From Pseudomonadota bacterium (GTDB taxonomy: Bacteria; Pseudomonadota; Alphaproteobacteria; Rhizobiales; Beijerinckiaceae): a stretch of DNA of 32,245 bases. Numbering within the stretch: the first letter of the stretch is position 1; each line of letters begins with the position of its first letter. The notes under the pieces were generated by a model that made no database searches, was not told where the DNA came from, and was given only the letters and a program-made list of their open reading frames with translations. Location: assembly GCA_023450615.1 (NCBI GenBank), contig JAEXGT010000072.1:1-32245 (forward strand), read 5' to 3'. This document shows, piece after piece, positions 8,014-17,051 of the stretch. Position numbers and translations under genes: made by a program.

Positions 8014-8149
8014 GGGCGGGAAATTCTGAGGACAGGTGCGGATTGGGATACTCGATGATAGCCTATTCCCCGAACGCGCGGGGGCTCTGGCACGTGGATG
8101 GCCCCAGGGCATTCGACGACCTATGACCCGTCAGTTCGGGAGGAGCAGT

Positions 8150-9274
8150 GTGGATCGGCCTCGATTTCCCCTCAGTGGCAGCATGCATGCAGGATTAGCC
8201 GCCGGTTTGCCGCGCTGGGTTGGGATCGTGGTCGCGACGGTGATCCTCCTGGGAGCTGTCTCCATCGCCAAGGCTGTCGTCGCGCCCGTGGCCTTCGCGT
8301 TGTTCCTGATCGCCCAGGTCTGGCCTCTGCAGTCGCGGCTACAGGGCAGGATTTCGGCTCTGCCTGCCTTGGCGGTCAGCATTTTCGTCCTCGTGGTGGC
8401 GTTCGGCAGCCTGACTTCCCTCGTCCTTTGGGCGTCGAGCCGCGTCGGTCGATGGATCATCACCAATCTAGGGCGGTTCGAGGCGCTCTATGACCAGATG
8501 GCGGTCTGGCTCGAAGGCCACGGGGTCGCGGTCGCGGGGTTGTGGGCCGAACATCTCAACACGGGCTGGCTCGTGAGCGTGGTTCGGGGGCTCACAGGGC
8601 AGGCGAACACGATCCTGAGTTTCTGGCTGGTCGTGCTCGTCTACGTCATCCTCGGCCTGCTCGAGGTCGAGGCAACGGCCCGGAAGGTCCGGGCACTGCC
8701 GAACCACGATGCCGCACGTATCCTGCACACGGGCACGGTCCAGGCGGCCGACAAGATCCGGCGGTATATGGTGGTGCGGACTCTCATGAGCATCCTGACC
8801 GGGGTGCTCGTCTGGACTGTTGCGGTACTCTTTGGTCTGCCGCTGGCGGCGGAATGGGGCGTCATCGGCTTTACCCTGAACTACATCCCCTTCATCGGAC
8901 CCTTTATCGCCACCCTGCTGCCGACCCTGCTCGCGGTCGTCCAGTACGAGACCTGGCAGGCGGTGATCGCGATCTTCGTCTGCCTGAACGTGATCCAGTT
9001 CGTGGTCGGGAACTACGTCGAGCCGCGCCTGTCCGGCCGCGCGCTGTCGCTGTCGCCCTTTGCCGTCCTGCTGTCGGTGTTCCTCTGGACTTTCCTGTGG
9101 GGCCTGTCGGGAACCTTCATCGGCGTTCCGATCACGGTGGCCGCGCTCGCCTTCTGCGCCCAGAGCCAGTCCACCCGCTGGCTGGCGGACCTGCTCGGAT
9201 CGCCGGACGAGACGGCCTCAGGGGCTCACGCCGGAGATGCTCCGAAGCAGGATGATGTCGGGCCCAGGACTTGA
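8150..9274 (+). CDS. AI-2E family (PerM/UPF0118) transporter
   Basis: 374 residues from GTG 8150. I chose this start because GGGAGGAG at 8138-8145 stands a few bases before it. The open frame extends to 8036 but that part runs through transposase debris. It has about 8 membrane segments. Family signatures in the second half: a loop-back LNYIPFIGPFIATLLPTLLA segment, the NYVEPRL motif after NVIQFVVG, SLSPFAVLLSVFLW and WGLSGTFIGVPI. Members are putative exporters or antiporters; only some act on autoinducer-2, so the substrate is unknown. It converges on the DUF4105 gene and has no copy of the palindrome found upstream of the neighbouring minus-strand genes. Confidence 0.88.
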   Translation: MDRPRFPLSGSMHAGLAAGLPRWVGIVVATVILLGAVSIAKAVVAPVAFALFLIAQVWPLQSRLQGRISALPALAVSIFVLVVAFGSLTSLVLWASSRVGRWIITNLGRFEALYDQMAVWLEGHGVAVAGLWAEHLNTGWLVSVVRGLTGQANTILSFWLVVLVYVILGLLEVEATARKVRALPNHDAARILHTGTVQAADKIRRYMVVRTLMSILTGVLVWTVAVLFGLPLAAEWGVIGFTLNYIPFIGPFIATLLPTLLAVVQYETWQAVIAIFVCLNVIQFVVGNYVEPRLSGRALSLSPFAVLLSVFLWTFLWGLSGTFIGVPITVAALAFCAQSQSTRWLADLLGSPDETASGAHAGDAPKQDDVGPRT

Positions 9275-9317
9275 GGCGCTTGCCTTGTCCGGTCCGGCCA
9301 TCAGAGCTATTCGCATC

Positions 9318-9338
9318 GCGACCGGCAGATCGGGTCGC
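9318..9338. terminator. Possible hairpin between convergent genes
   Basis: GCGACC (9318-9323) pairs with GGTCGC (9333-9338) in the 144-bp gap between the convergent AI-2E and DUF4105 genes. No T-run follows on either strand, so a terminator role is only suggested by position. Confidence 0.3.
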
Positions 9339-9418
9339 AAGGCGTCACCATAACTGCAACGCAGATGCTCGGTTCGACAGGGCGCAATCGCATTCGCCTT
9401 GGTGGATGGCGGAGCGTA

Positions 9419-10447
9419 TCAGCGGGGAGTTGTCGGCAGGCCTATGCGGATGCGCTGCGAGAAATCGGGAGCGCCATCCGCGGCTTGGGCAGCCGCGTTG
9501 ATAAGGGAACGCTGCCGCAACTCGTCGAACGGCAGCGTCGTGTCCACCCGGCCCGAGTGATAGAGGTAGCTGTCGATCAGTCCATTGAGGAGATGGCGGA
9601 TGTCGAACCGGCCCTCACGACCGGCGGCATTGGCGTAACGGACGATGTTGATCGTGCAATTGTTGCTCAGCAGATGATACCATTCCGGGCGGCGGGCGAG
9701 TTCGTTGATCCGATCAAGATAGATCAGTAGGAGCCGGCGCGTGTCCTCGACTGACGTGTTGAGGCGGTAGAGATACACCGTCTCGTTGCGGTGGTTGGCA
9801 CGTACGCCGACGATGTCACGCTCGTCCCCCACCACGTAGATCAGCTCGAATTGCTTGAAGAGGGAGGCGAGGGGAGAAAAGCCCTCGCCGACTTCCGGCC
9901 GCGTCTCAATCGAGATGCTCAGCGGCGGCGCGTTGTCGAAGACGAAGCTCAGGAAGGTGTGTCCGACCGGCCCCTCGCTCCAGTAGGATACGTAGAAATC
10001 TAGGCCGCTCAGATGCGACAGTGAAATCTCGCGCTCCTCGTACCGCACCGTGAAATCGTTGCGGCTGCGATAGTCGAAGTTGCGTATCCCGGTGAGGCGC
10101 ACACGGTCGCCGTTGATGAAGGCTCGCGGCATCACCGCAACCTCCGGCCTCCATGGGCGGTCATGCGAAGGCCGAATGGTCGTCCACCATGCAACCACAC
10201 CAAGAAACAACCCGATGACGATCACGGGCATGCGCGGCTGACGCGATAGCCAGAGCGCCCAGACCGAGAAACCTGCAAAGGCGGCTGCCAGCCCTAGGCG
10301 CATCTCAACCCACGGCAGGTTCGAGTAGTAGATGGCCAGGGCGCTCCACGTAATCAGCGCTATCCAGAACAGGATCAGAATTCCCGCAAGCAGGAAGCCG
10401 AAGAGCCTGGACAGAAACGTACGGTGCGGTCTCTGCTGGAGCTTCAC
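9419..10447 (-). CDS. DUF4105 (Lnb N-terminal-like) membrane protein
   Basis: 342 residues starting at GTG 10447, with AGGTG a few bases upstream. Three N-terminal membrane segments (residues about 12-35, 48-66, 70-90) are followed by a soluble domain, probably periplasmic. That domain has GHTFLSFVFDN, VYLYRLNTSVEDTRRLLL, then WYHLLSNNCTINIVRYAN with the conserved NNCT cysteine, as in DUF4105. That domain resembles the N-terminal catalytic part of lipoprotein N-acyltransferase Lnb, a cysteine-dependent papain-like fold, so an acyl-transfer or hydrolase role is possible but unproven. It follows the amidohydrolase by 57 bp and is probably on the same transcript. Confidence 0.8.
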   Translation of the reverse strand: MKLQQRPHRTFLSRLFGFLLAGILILFWIALITWSALAIYYSNLPWVEMRLGLAAAFAGFSVWALWLSRQPRMPVIVIGLFLGVVAWWTTIRPSHDRPWRPEVAVMPRAFINGDRVRLTGIRNFDYRSRNDFTVRYEEREISLSHLSGLDFYVSYWSEGPVGHTFLSFVFDNAPPLSISIETRPEVGEGFSPLASLFKQFELIYVVGDERDIVGVRANHRNETVYLYRLNTSVEDTRRLLLIYLDRINELARRPEWYHLLSNNCTINIVRYANAAGREGRFDIRHLLNGLIDSYLYHSGRVDTTLPFDELRQRSLINAAAQAADGAPDFSQRIRIGLPTTPR

Positions 10448-10504
10448 TTTGGCACCTGCTTGTCAGCTCCCGCTCAGTCCGAAGGTCTCCTTCAAAACGA
10501 GACC

Positions 10505-11983
10505 TCACTTGGGAAGCGCATCCTTGTAGATCCTGCCATCCTTCATGATGACGAGAAAGGCCCGGTCCGGATCGGCAACGAGGCCAAGGTTCTCCAGCGG
10601 GTTGCCTTCGACCAGCAGCAGGTCGGCCAACGCGCCCTCTTCGACGATGCCGAGCTTGCCCGGATAAGGATTGCGCAGGCCGGACAGTTGCAGCAATTCG
10701 GCATTTGTCGACGTCGCCATGATCAATGCTTCGGCTGGCGTGTACCAGCGGGTGAGGGCGGCGAGCATGGCGCCTTGCCGCTTCGCCAATGCCTCGGAGA
10801 ACAGGATGTCCGTGCCGAAGGCCGTCCTGATCCTGTATTTTCTCGCCAGGGCATAGATGCGGTCGGTGCCGGTGACCACCTGTGCCAACTTCGCCTGTTC
10901 TGCCGGACCCAGTCCGCTGGCGGCGCTCAGGTCGAGGAAGGGTTGCGTGCTTAGCCAGATGCCCTTCTCGGCCATCAGTTGCGCCGTGGGCTCATCCATC
11001 AGGTGCCCGTGCTCGATGCAGGTCACGCCTGCCGCGATCGAGCGCCGGATCGCAGCAGCGGTGTAGGCGTGGGTGCAGACGTAGGTGCCCCAGTTACCGG
11101 CCGCCTCGACTGCGGCACGCAACTCGTCCTCGGTGAAGGTCGAGACATCGAGCGGGGAGAACGGAGAGGCCACACCGCCGCCGGCCGTGAGCTTGATCTG
11201 CGATGCGCCCTGCATGAGCTGCTCGCGCACCCGCAGGCGCACCTCATCCGGACTGTCAGCGATCATGCTTCCGCCGAGCTGCTCGACACGGGCGAGCATG
11301 CCTCCGATGGTCCTTGGCAGGTCGGAGAGCTGACGAAAGTCGCCGTGACCGCTGGTGATCGTGATCACGGCGCCGGACGGATAGATGCGCGGTCCCGGCA
11401 GCAGACCTTCGTCGATGGCGCGCTTGAGATCGAAAGAGGGGCCGCCCAGGTCACGGACGGTGGTAAAGCCGCGCATCAGCGTCGCTGTGGCCTCGACCCC
11501 GGCCAGCAGGTTGGAATAGCCGAGTCCGCTGGACAGGAGCATGTTGGGTGTCGGCCTCACCATCATCGCATGCCAGTGCATGTCGATCAGGCCCGGCATG
11601 AGCACGCGCCCATTGCCAGGAAGAATGCGAATATCGGCCTCGGCTGTGACGTCGATTGGAGCCGTTGATATGCGCTCGACGATATTGCCGCTGACCAGCA
11701 CGTAGGAGGAGGGCGACAGCATCGCGTTCCTACCGTCGAAGATGCGGACATTCTCGAAGAGCGTCGATGGATTGCGGGGAGGGACAGGCGATTGGGCTTG
11801 TGCCGCCGCGCAGGAGATGGTGAAGAGCGCGCCCGCCGCTATCGGCAAAAGCGACGCTCTGCGTTTGCGACACTCGACCGAAGCCCTCGCAGGACTTTTA
11901 GGCGATCCGATTCCGCGTGGTGCCCCTGCCGTCCGCTCCTTCGAGTTCCGAAACAACCCCGAAGTCATCGTGGTGAACAGCAT
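10505..11983 (-). CDS. Exported metal-dependent amidohydrolase (Xaa-Pro/Arg dipeptidase-like)
   Basis: 492 residues from ATG 11983. The frame is open up to 12136, but the longer form would read through the palindromic site at 12058-12073, and GGGGG precedes ATG 11983. A basic region and hydrophobic segment (RRASLLPIAAGALFTISCA, residues about 42-60) form a late signal peptide ending near AQAQS. The body is a typical amidohydrolase TIM barrel: HWH metal site in GLIDMHWHA, carboxylatable Lys in IKLTAGGGV, metal His in CTHAYT and EHGH, and catalytic Asp in FGTDILF. Family members hydrolyse dipeptides or cyclic amides, often C-terminal Pro, Arg or Lys. Here it would act in the periplasm, upstream of the transporters encoded next door. 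Confidence 0.85.
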   Translation of the reverse strand: MLFTTMTSGLFRNSKERTAGAPRGIGSPKSPARASVECRKRRASLLPIAAGALFTISCAAAQAQSPVPPRNPSTLFENVRIFDGRNAMLSPSSYVLVSGNIVERISTAPIDVTAEADIRILPGNGRVLMPGLIDMHWHAMMVRPTPNMLLSSGLGYSNLLAGVEATATLMRGFTTVRDLGGPSFDLKRAIDEGLLPGPRIYPSGAVITITSGHGDFRQLSDLPRTIGGMLARVEQLGGSMIADSPDEVRLRVREQLMQGASQIKLTAGGGVASPFSPLDVSTFTEDELRAAVEAAGNWGTYVCTHAYTAAAIRRSIAAGVTCIEHGHLMDEPTAQLMAEKGIWLSTQPFLDLSAASGLGPAEQAKLAQVVTGTDRIYALARKYRIRTAFGTDILFSEALAKRQGAMLAALTRWYTPAEALIMATSTNAELLQLSGLRNPYPGKLGIVEEGALADLLLVEGNPLENLGLVADPDRAFLVIMKDGRIYKDALPK

Positions 11984-12057
11984 GGGAGCCCCCGTGTTGG
12001 AATGCCCACTCAGGTCCGTCGGTCCTGAAGCTTCACCCCCGTCAGCCCGCGTGGCTA

Positions 12058-12073
12058 TTGGGGTAAACCCTGA
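12058..12073 (-). promoter_or_regulatory. Conserved palindromic site A, 75 bp before the amidohydrolase gene
   Basis: TTGGG-GTAAAC-CCTGA on the + strand; in gene sense it reads as GGGTTT-N2-CCC. It is one of five such sites in the 12-22 kb block, all on the same side and in the same orientation relative to a minus-strand start. Flanks are also shared: CTAT before the site is identical in site B. Probable operator of the NarL/FixJ regulator at 17052-17702 (inference). Confidence 0.6.
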
Positions 12074-12151
12074 GCCGAGACTGGGAGATACCGGAGCCGG
12101 TTGTGAGTTGTGCGCCGGGACCGGACCAAGGCCCATCCGTAGGCGGGCCGG

Positions 12152-13981
12152 TTAGAACCGCCAGATCAGCGGCACCAGGAAGACCGCAACGACGAAAAAC
12201 CAGAGGAGCAGCGGCAGACCCAGTTTCCAGTAATCGCCAAAGGCATAGCCTCCCGGCCCCATGACCATCAGGTTGGTCGGCGTTGCGATGGGGGTCAGGA
12301 AAGCACCGGCCGCGGCGACCGCAGTGCTCATGAGAACCGGGCGGGGCGAGACCCCCATGCTCGCTGCGGCAGCCACGCCGATGGGAATGACGATCAGCGC
12401 CGTTGCCGTATTGCTGATCAACTGGCCGAGAAGCGCAGTGAGCATGAACAGTCCGGCCAGCAATGCGAAGGGGCCGGCATCGCCGACCAGGTCGACCAGC
12501 CCCTCGGCCATGAGCTGGGCCGTTCCTGTCTCCACCATCGCGAGCGACAGAGGCATCAGCGCGCCGACGAGGATCACCGTCGTCCATTCGATGGCGCGAT
12601 AGGATTGCTCGACGGTCATGATCCGCGACAGGACGAGGGCACCGGCGGCGAGGAGGCCGGCGACGGCGGGCGGCACGAGGCCGGTCGCGAGCAGGAAGAC
12701 CATGCCGGCCAGCACCGCAATCGCCTGATAGGCTCCCGGCCCGAGGGGCACCGCCTGGCGCCGCACCAGTTCGGGCGAGTTCACGACCAGCACGTCCGGA
12801 TCGCTGAGATGAACATCGAGAGCCTTCCAGGTTCCCTGGAGCAGCAGGGTATCGCCGGCGCGCAAGGCGACGCGGCCACCGGATTGGGATGCGTCCGGGT
12901 CGATCTCCGCTCCCGCCCGATGCACCGCCAGCACGATGAGGTCGCCGCTATCGGTGACCATCCCCGGGAACATGGTCTGCCCGATAAGGCGCGAGCGCGG
13001 CGGGATCACCACCTCGGCCAGACCGGAGCTGCGATTGAACAAGGTTTGCTCACTCCCATCCGACGCGGTGTCCTCACGGAATGAGAGATGCAGCCGCTCG
13101 GCGAGAGAGACTGCCGCTTCGGCCGCTCCGCGCACGAGCATGTGGTCGCCGTCCCGCACGGGACGACGCAGCGGCGCGGCGCTCTCGCCGTCCTGCATGG
13201 CGACGAGGTTCACGCCGGGAAAGGCCGAGAGGTCAACGTCAGACGGAAAAAGCCCGATGCAGGGAGACGTCGCGCGCACCCGCAGCCGGAAGATACCGTC
13301 GGCCAGCCCATATTGCTCCACCAGCGTCCTGGCATGACGGCTGAGATCGGCGGGCATCTTGGCGCCGTTGCGCTGAGGCAGAAGCCGTTCGCCGAAGAAG
13401 ATGATGATGGCCATCGTGCCGGCGAGCAGGGGGATGCCCACGAAGGCGAATTCGAAGAAGCCGAACCCGCCGACCCCGGCATCGAGTCCGGCCTCGGAGG
13501 CGAGGACGTTCACCGGCGTTCCGGTCAGCGCGAGCATCGATCCTGCATGGGCGGAGAAGACGAGCGGCATCAGGAGCTGCGAGGATTTGCGGCTGAGACG
13601 GACCGCCATGACCACAACGACCGGCAGGAGGGCGGCCACTGCGCCATTCACGCTGATCAGCGCCGTCAACAGCGACACGAGGCCCATGGTGAGAAGGAGG
13701 AGGCGCGTGCGGCTCTTCTCGCCCGCCCACCGGATCAGGAGCTGTCCGGCCCAGGCGGTGACGCCTGTCGTCTCGAGGCCGGCGCTCACGACGAAGAGGC
13801 AGGCGATGAAGATCACGGCGGGATCGCCGAAGCCGCCCAGCGCCTGTCCCAATGTGAGGATCTCGGTCGCCCACAGCGCCAGTGTGACCGCCATGGCGAC
13901 GACGACGACAGGCAGCCTGTTCCAGATGAACAGGACAACGGCAGTGGCGATGATGACAGCGATATAGGTGGTTGGGCTCAA
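12152..13981 (-). CDS. SLC13/DASS-family permease with two RCK_C domains
   Basis: 609 residues starting at a TTG (13981). The next ATG would delete the first membrane helix, and the TTG is 4 bp after the peptidase stop, so TTG is preferred. N-terminal membrane half with GAVAALLPVVVVMAV and LALTGTPVN; two cytoplasmic RCK_C/TrkA-C modules (about residues 205-290 and 300-375); C-terminal membrane half with ISNTATALIVIPI and FLTPIATPTNLMV, the substrate/Na+ motifs of the SLC13 divalent-anion family. It probably imports a dicarboxylate, sulfate or similar anion. Third gene of the AbgT-peptidase-permease operon, so glutamate-like or dicarboxylate products are plausible cargo. Confidence 0.88.
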   Translation of the reverse strand: MSPTTYIAVIIATAVVLFIWNRLPVVVVAMAVTLALWATEILTLGQALGGFGDPAVIFIACLFVVSAGLETTGVTAWAGQLLIRWAGEKSRTRLLLLTMGLVSLLTALISVNGAVAALLPVVVVMAVRLSRKSSQLLMPLVFSAHAGSMLALTGTPVNVLASEAGLDAGVGGFGFFEFAFVGIPLLAGTMAIIIFFGERLLPQRNGAKMPADLSRHARTLVEQYGLADGIFRLRVRATSPCIGLFPSDVDLSAFPGVNLVAMQDGESAAPLRRPVRDGDHMLVRGAAEAAVSLAERLHLSFREDTASDGSEQTLFNRSSGLAEVVIPPRSRLIGQTMFPGMVTDSGDLIVLAVHRAGAEIDPDASQSGGRVALRAGDTLLLQGTWKALDVHLSDPDVLVVNSPELVRRQAVPLGPGAYQAIAVLAGMVFLLATGLVPPAVAGLLAAGALVLSRIMTVEQSYRAIEWTTVILVGALMPLSLAMVETGTAQLMAEGLVDLVGDAGPFALLAGLFMLTALLGQLISNTATALIVIPIGVAAAASMGVSPRPVLMSTAVAAAGAFLTPIATPTNLMVMGPGGYAFGDYWKLGLPLLLWFFVVAVFLVPLIWRF

Positions 13982-13985
13982 TCGT

Positions 13986-15194
13986 TCACTCGTCCTCGAT
14001 CGTTGCCAAGAGCAGCGCGAGGCGGCATCCGGTCGCGAACTCCGGCAGGTTCACGTATTCCTTGATGGTGTGGATCTCCGCCTGACCGGCGCCGATGGTG
14101 ACGGTTGGGACGCCGTGCTTGTCGAGCCAGTTGGCATCGAGGCCGCCATTCGAGAACACGTAGTTGGGCTTCAGGCCCAGCATGGTCATCGCCCGCGTCG
14201 CGCGCCGCACCACGGGCGAGCCCTCGTCCAGATTGAATGGCGGGTAGGATGGGGTGTGCGTGAAGGTCACGGCGGCCATTTCGCCCTCGTAATCCTTCAC
14301 GTCCTCCCGGGCCTTCTGAAAAGCCCGCTCGAAGCCCTTCGCGATCGCCGTTGCAAAAGCCGATGTCGGGCTTCGCGCCTCTCCCTTCACGAAAACGTAG
14401 TCGGTCACGACATTGGTGGCGTCGCCAGCTGCCTTTCCATCCTTGCCGCCGAAGATTCCGACATTGCTGGTGCCCTTGCCATCGCTCTTCATGACCTTGC
14501 CGAACCATCCCTCGCGCTTCGCCTCCGCGAGAGCGACAGCGCCGACGAGAGTCGCGGAGATGCCCTTCTCGGGCGCTACACCTGCGTGCGAGGCCTTGCC
14601 CCTGATCTCGACTTCCCAGTTCTCTTGACCAACCGCCCCGACGATCAAGTCGTTCGGATCCTGGCCATCGACGTTGATGCACATCGCCGCGCCGCCGAGA
14701 TCCGCAGGATCGAGCTCGCGGGCGCCGTGCAGGCCGCTTTCCTCGCGGACAGTGAACAGCAATGTGATGGGAGGATGCGGCAGGCCGTGCTTCAGGAGAG
14801 TCTCGGCCAGGACGACGAGAATGGCGCATCCAGTGCGGTTGTCGCCGCCGAGAGCCGTCGTGCCGTCCGAGACGATGCGGTCGCCCTCGCGCCGGGGCTT
14901 GGCGCCAGCGCAGAGCGGCACCGTGTCGAGATGAGTCGAGAACAGAAGGCGCGGGCCGGGCCTGGTTCCGGGCAGGTCGACGATCAGGTTTCCCGTTTCT
15001 GTCGGGACGGGAATGCGCTTGTGCACGTCATCGAAGCGGATCGCGGAGGCCGGCACGCCCGCTTTCTTGAGGGCGTCCGAGACGGCTGCGGCGATTGCCG
15101 CCTCCTGTCCGGTCACGCCTTCGACCGAGAGGAACCGCATCAGGTGATCTTCAGCGGCGGCAACATCGAGGGGAGTCGTTGAGTTGTCCATCAT
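13986..15194 (-). CDS. M20-family metallopeptidase (PepT/CPG2-like)
   Basis: 402 residues from ATG 15194, preceded by GGAGTGAG. Zinc-site motifs: STHLDTVP with metal His/Asp, GGDNRTGCAIL with the bridging Asp, TVREESGLHGAREL with the catalytic and metal Glu pair, then INVDGQ; late His in GAGQAEIHTIKEY. A dimerisation domain lies in the middle (GKASHAGVAPEKGISA). No signal peptide, so cytoplasmic. It is 38 bp downstream of the AbgT transporter gene and 4 bp before the SLC13 gene. In E. coli, AbgT works with M20 hydrolases AbgA/AbgB on p-aminobenzoyl-glutamate; the pairing here suggests cleavage of an imported N-acyl-amino acid or small peptide, though the sequence is closer to tripeptidase types. 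Confidence 0.9.
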   Translation of the reverse strand: MMDNSTTPLDVAAAEDHLMRFLSVEGVTGQEAAIAAAVSDALKKAGVPASAIRFDDVHKRIPVPTETGNLIVDLPGTRPGPRLLFSTHLDTVPLCAGAKPRREGDRIVSDGTTALGGDNRTGCAILVVLAETLLKHGLPHPPITLLFTVREESGLHGARELDPADLGGAAMCINVDGQDPNDLIVGAVGQENWEVEIRGKASHAGVAPEKGISATLVGAVALAEAKREGWFGKVMKSDGKGTSNVGIFGGKDGKAAGDATNVVTDYVFVKGEARSPTSAFATAIAKGFERAFQKAREDVKDYEGEMAAVTFTHTPSYPPFNLDEGSPVVRRATRAMTMLGLKPNYVFSNGGLDANWLDKHGVPTVTIGAGQAEIHTIKEYVNLPEFATGCRLALLLATIEDE

Positions 15195-15232
15195 CTCACT
15201 CCGGTGTTTGCGTCGCCGGCATTGATCTCGGA

Positions 15233-16807
15233 TCACAATCCCCATGGCAGGCCGAGCATCTGCCAGAGGGCGAAGAGGGCGGTCCAGAGAATGAACATCC
15301 ACACCACATAGGGAAGCATCAGCGACACGATGGTGCCGACGCCCGCCGTCCGGTCGTATTTCTGCGCGAACCCGACGACGAGGGCGAAATACGCGTTCAG
15401 GGGCGTGATCGCATTCATCGGCGAGTCGCCGACGCGATAGGCCGCGAGCACAGCTTCCGGCTCGACCCCGAGCTTCATGAGCAGCGGCACGAAGACCGGG
15501 GCGAAGATTGCCCACTTGGCGATGGCTCCGGTCAGCAGCAGGTCGATGATCGCCACGACGACGATGAAGCCGAGCAGCAGAGGCAGTGCGCCGATATTGG
15601 CCGCTTGCAGAGCGCCGGACAGGCTGAGTGCCATCACCGTGCCCATGTTGGTGAAGGTGAAATAGGCGACGAACTGACTCAGGACGAAGAACAGGAAGAT
15701 TGTGCCGCCGAGACTCTTGATCGACTTCTCAATCGCCGCGATGACTTCAGGCAGTGTCCTGAGGGTGCCCGCACCGATGCCGTAAGCCCACCCTGTCACG
15801 AGGAACATCAGCATGATCAGCGCGATCAGCCCGTTCATGAAGGGTGAGTTGCCGATGAGCTCACCGGTATCGGGATTGCGCAACGGTGCAAACGAGGGAA
15901 AGGTCAGTAGGCAGAAGACCGCGATCAGTCCGAGCAGCCCGAACCCGGCATAGCGCAGGCCGCGCGACTCCTGCTCCGAAAGTCCGGCGCTCTGCTCCGT
16001 CGTGGTCCCTTCCGCCGCCAACTTCGGGTCGTAGGTTCCGAGGCGTGGCGCGATCATGCGGTCAGTGATGAAGGCGACGACGACGGTGAGGAACAGCACC
16101 GAGGCGAACGAGAACCAGACGTTCGAGGCAAGGCCGATGGAACGGTTGGGATCGACGAGATGAGCCGCGTCATTGGTGAACTCGACGAGCACGGCGTCGA
16201 GCGGCTTGATCAGCATGTTGACGGTGAAAGCACCTGCCACGGCGGCGAATCCGAGCGCTAGTCCCGCCAGCGGATGGCGTCCGACGGCCAGATAGGCGAT
16301 CCCTGCGAGCGGGATAAGGACCAGATAGCCGGCGTCGGCCGCGATGCTGGCGATGATGCCGACGAAGGACAGGATATAGGTCAGCGCCCAGGCCGGCGAG
16401 ACGATGACGAGCTTCCGGATCAGCGCGGTGACCAGGCCGGATTCCTCAGCCACACCTGCGCCGATCATCGCGACGATCATGAGACCGACCGCCGTGAAGC
16501 CCATGAAGTTCGGGATCAGCGACGCGTACATGAAGCGGATGCCGTCCGCGGTCAGCAGGCTGCGGATCTCGGTGGTGGCGGTCTCGACCTCGTGCGTGTC
16601 CGGGTTGATGCGCTCGAAGGAAACGGCTGTTCCGAACAGGCTGAGCACGGCCGAGAGCACGATGACGATGCCGATGAGGATCAGGAAAATGACCACAGGA
16701 TGGGGAACCATGTTCCCCACGCGCTCGACGCCGTCGAGGAACCGTTGCATCGAGGTCTTCGGCGCGACGTCCGTGCTGCGTTTCATGTCTCGCGTGGTGC
16801 TTGTCAT
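15233..16807 (-). CDS. AbgT-family transporter
   Basis: 524 residues from ATG 16807 (GGCGGG just before); the frame could start at 16828. About a dozen membrane helices with AbgT signatures: MQRFLDGVERVGNMVPHPVV, FMGFTAVGLMIVAMIGAGVA then EESGL, ADAGYLVLIPLAG, GAFTVNMLIKPLDA and a C-terminal GDSPMNAITPLNAYF. The family takes up p-aminobenzoyl-glutamate in E. coli and in other bacteria exports sulfonamides, so direction must be tested; the downstream M20 peptidase favours uptake. First gene of a three-gene operon, with palindromic site B 130 bp upstream of its start. Confidence 0.9.
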   Translation of the reverse strand: MTSTTRDMKRSTDVAPKTSMQRFLDGVERVGNMVPHPVVIFLILIGIVIVLSAVLSLFGTAVSFERINPDTHEVETATTEIRSLLTADGIRFMYASLIPNFMGFTAVGLMIVAMIGAGVAEESGLVTALIRKLVIVSPAWALTYILSFVGIIASIAADAGYLVLIPLAGIAYLAVGRHPLAGLALGFAAVAGAFTVNMLIKPLDAVLVEFTNDAAHLVDPNRSIGLASNVWFSFASVLFLTVVVAFITDRMIAPRLGTYDPKLAAEGTTTEQSAGLSEQESRGLRYAGFGLLGLIAVFCLLTFPSFAPLRNPDTGELIGNSPFMNGLIALIMLMFLVTGWAYGIGAGTLRTLPEVIAAIEKSIKSLGGTIFLFFVLSQFVAYFTFTNMGTVMALSLSGALQAANIGALPLLLGFIVVVAIIDLLLTGAIAKWAIFAPVFVPLLMKLGVEPEAVLAAYRVGDSPMNAITPLNAYFALVVGFAQKYDRTAGVGTIVSLMLPYVVWMFILWTALFALWQMLGLPWGL

Positions 16808-16936
16808 ATCCCGCCTCGCGCCGCGCATGCAGTGTTGCGGTCTTCCGTTGCCCCTGGTTTCCGTTGCCCCTGGGCTCCTTGCGTCGGATGCCGATGAAAC
16901 GTCTCCGATCTTGGTCCCCGTCAGGTGATCTGGCTA

Positions 16937-16952
16937 TTGGGGGAAACCCTTG
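16937..16952 (-). promoter_or_regulatory. Conserved palindromic site B, before the AbgT operon
   Basis: TTGGG-GGAAAC-CCTTG on the + strand, with the upstream flank GGCTAT identical to site A. It lies 130 bp before ATG 16807 (109 bp before 16828) and 3' of the response-regulator gene, pointing to a separate promoter for the transporter operon. Confidence 0.6.
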
Positions 16953-17051
16953 GGCGAGGCAGTGAAACACCGGAGGTTCGCCGAACGGCAAGGACATGAC
17001 CGTGACCGATCCAGCCTCCCGTCCGAAGGGGGCCGCGCATATCGAACCGGT

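Noticed and set aside
9318..9338. Confident bidirectional terminator
   Set aside because: Only a 6-bp stem and no T-run; kept as a low-confidence feature.
10979..11668. 229-codon open frame on the + strand
   Set aside because: Mirror frame of the amidohydrolase, which has all metal-site motifs in its own frame.
13088..14065. 325-codon open frame on the + strand
   Set aside because: Antisense to the SLC13 permease, Asp/His/Arg-rich without domain signal; a shadow frame.
13968..15182. 404-codon open frame on the + strand
   Set aside because: Exactly antisense to the well-supported M20 peptidase; composition is typical of mirror frames in GC-rich genes and it has no recognisable domain.
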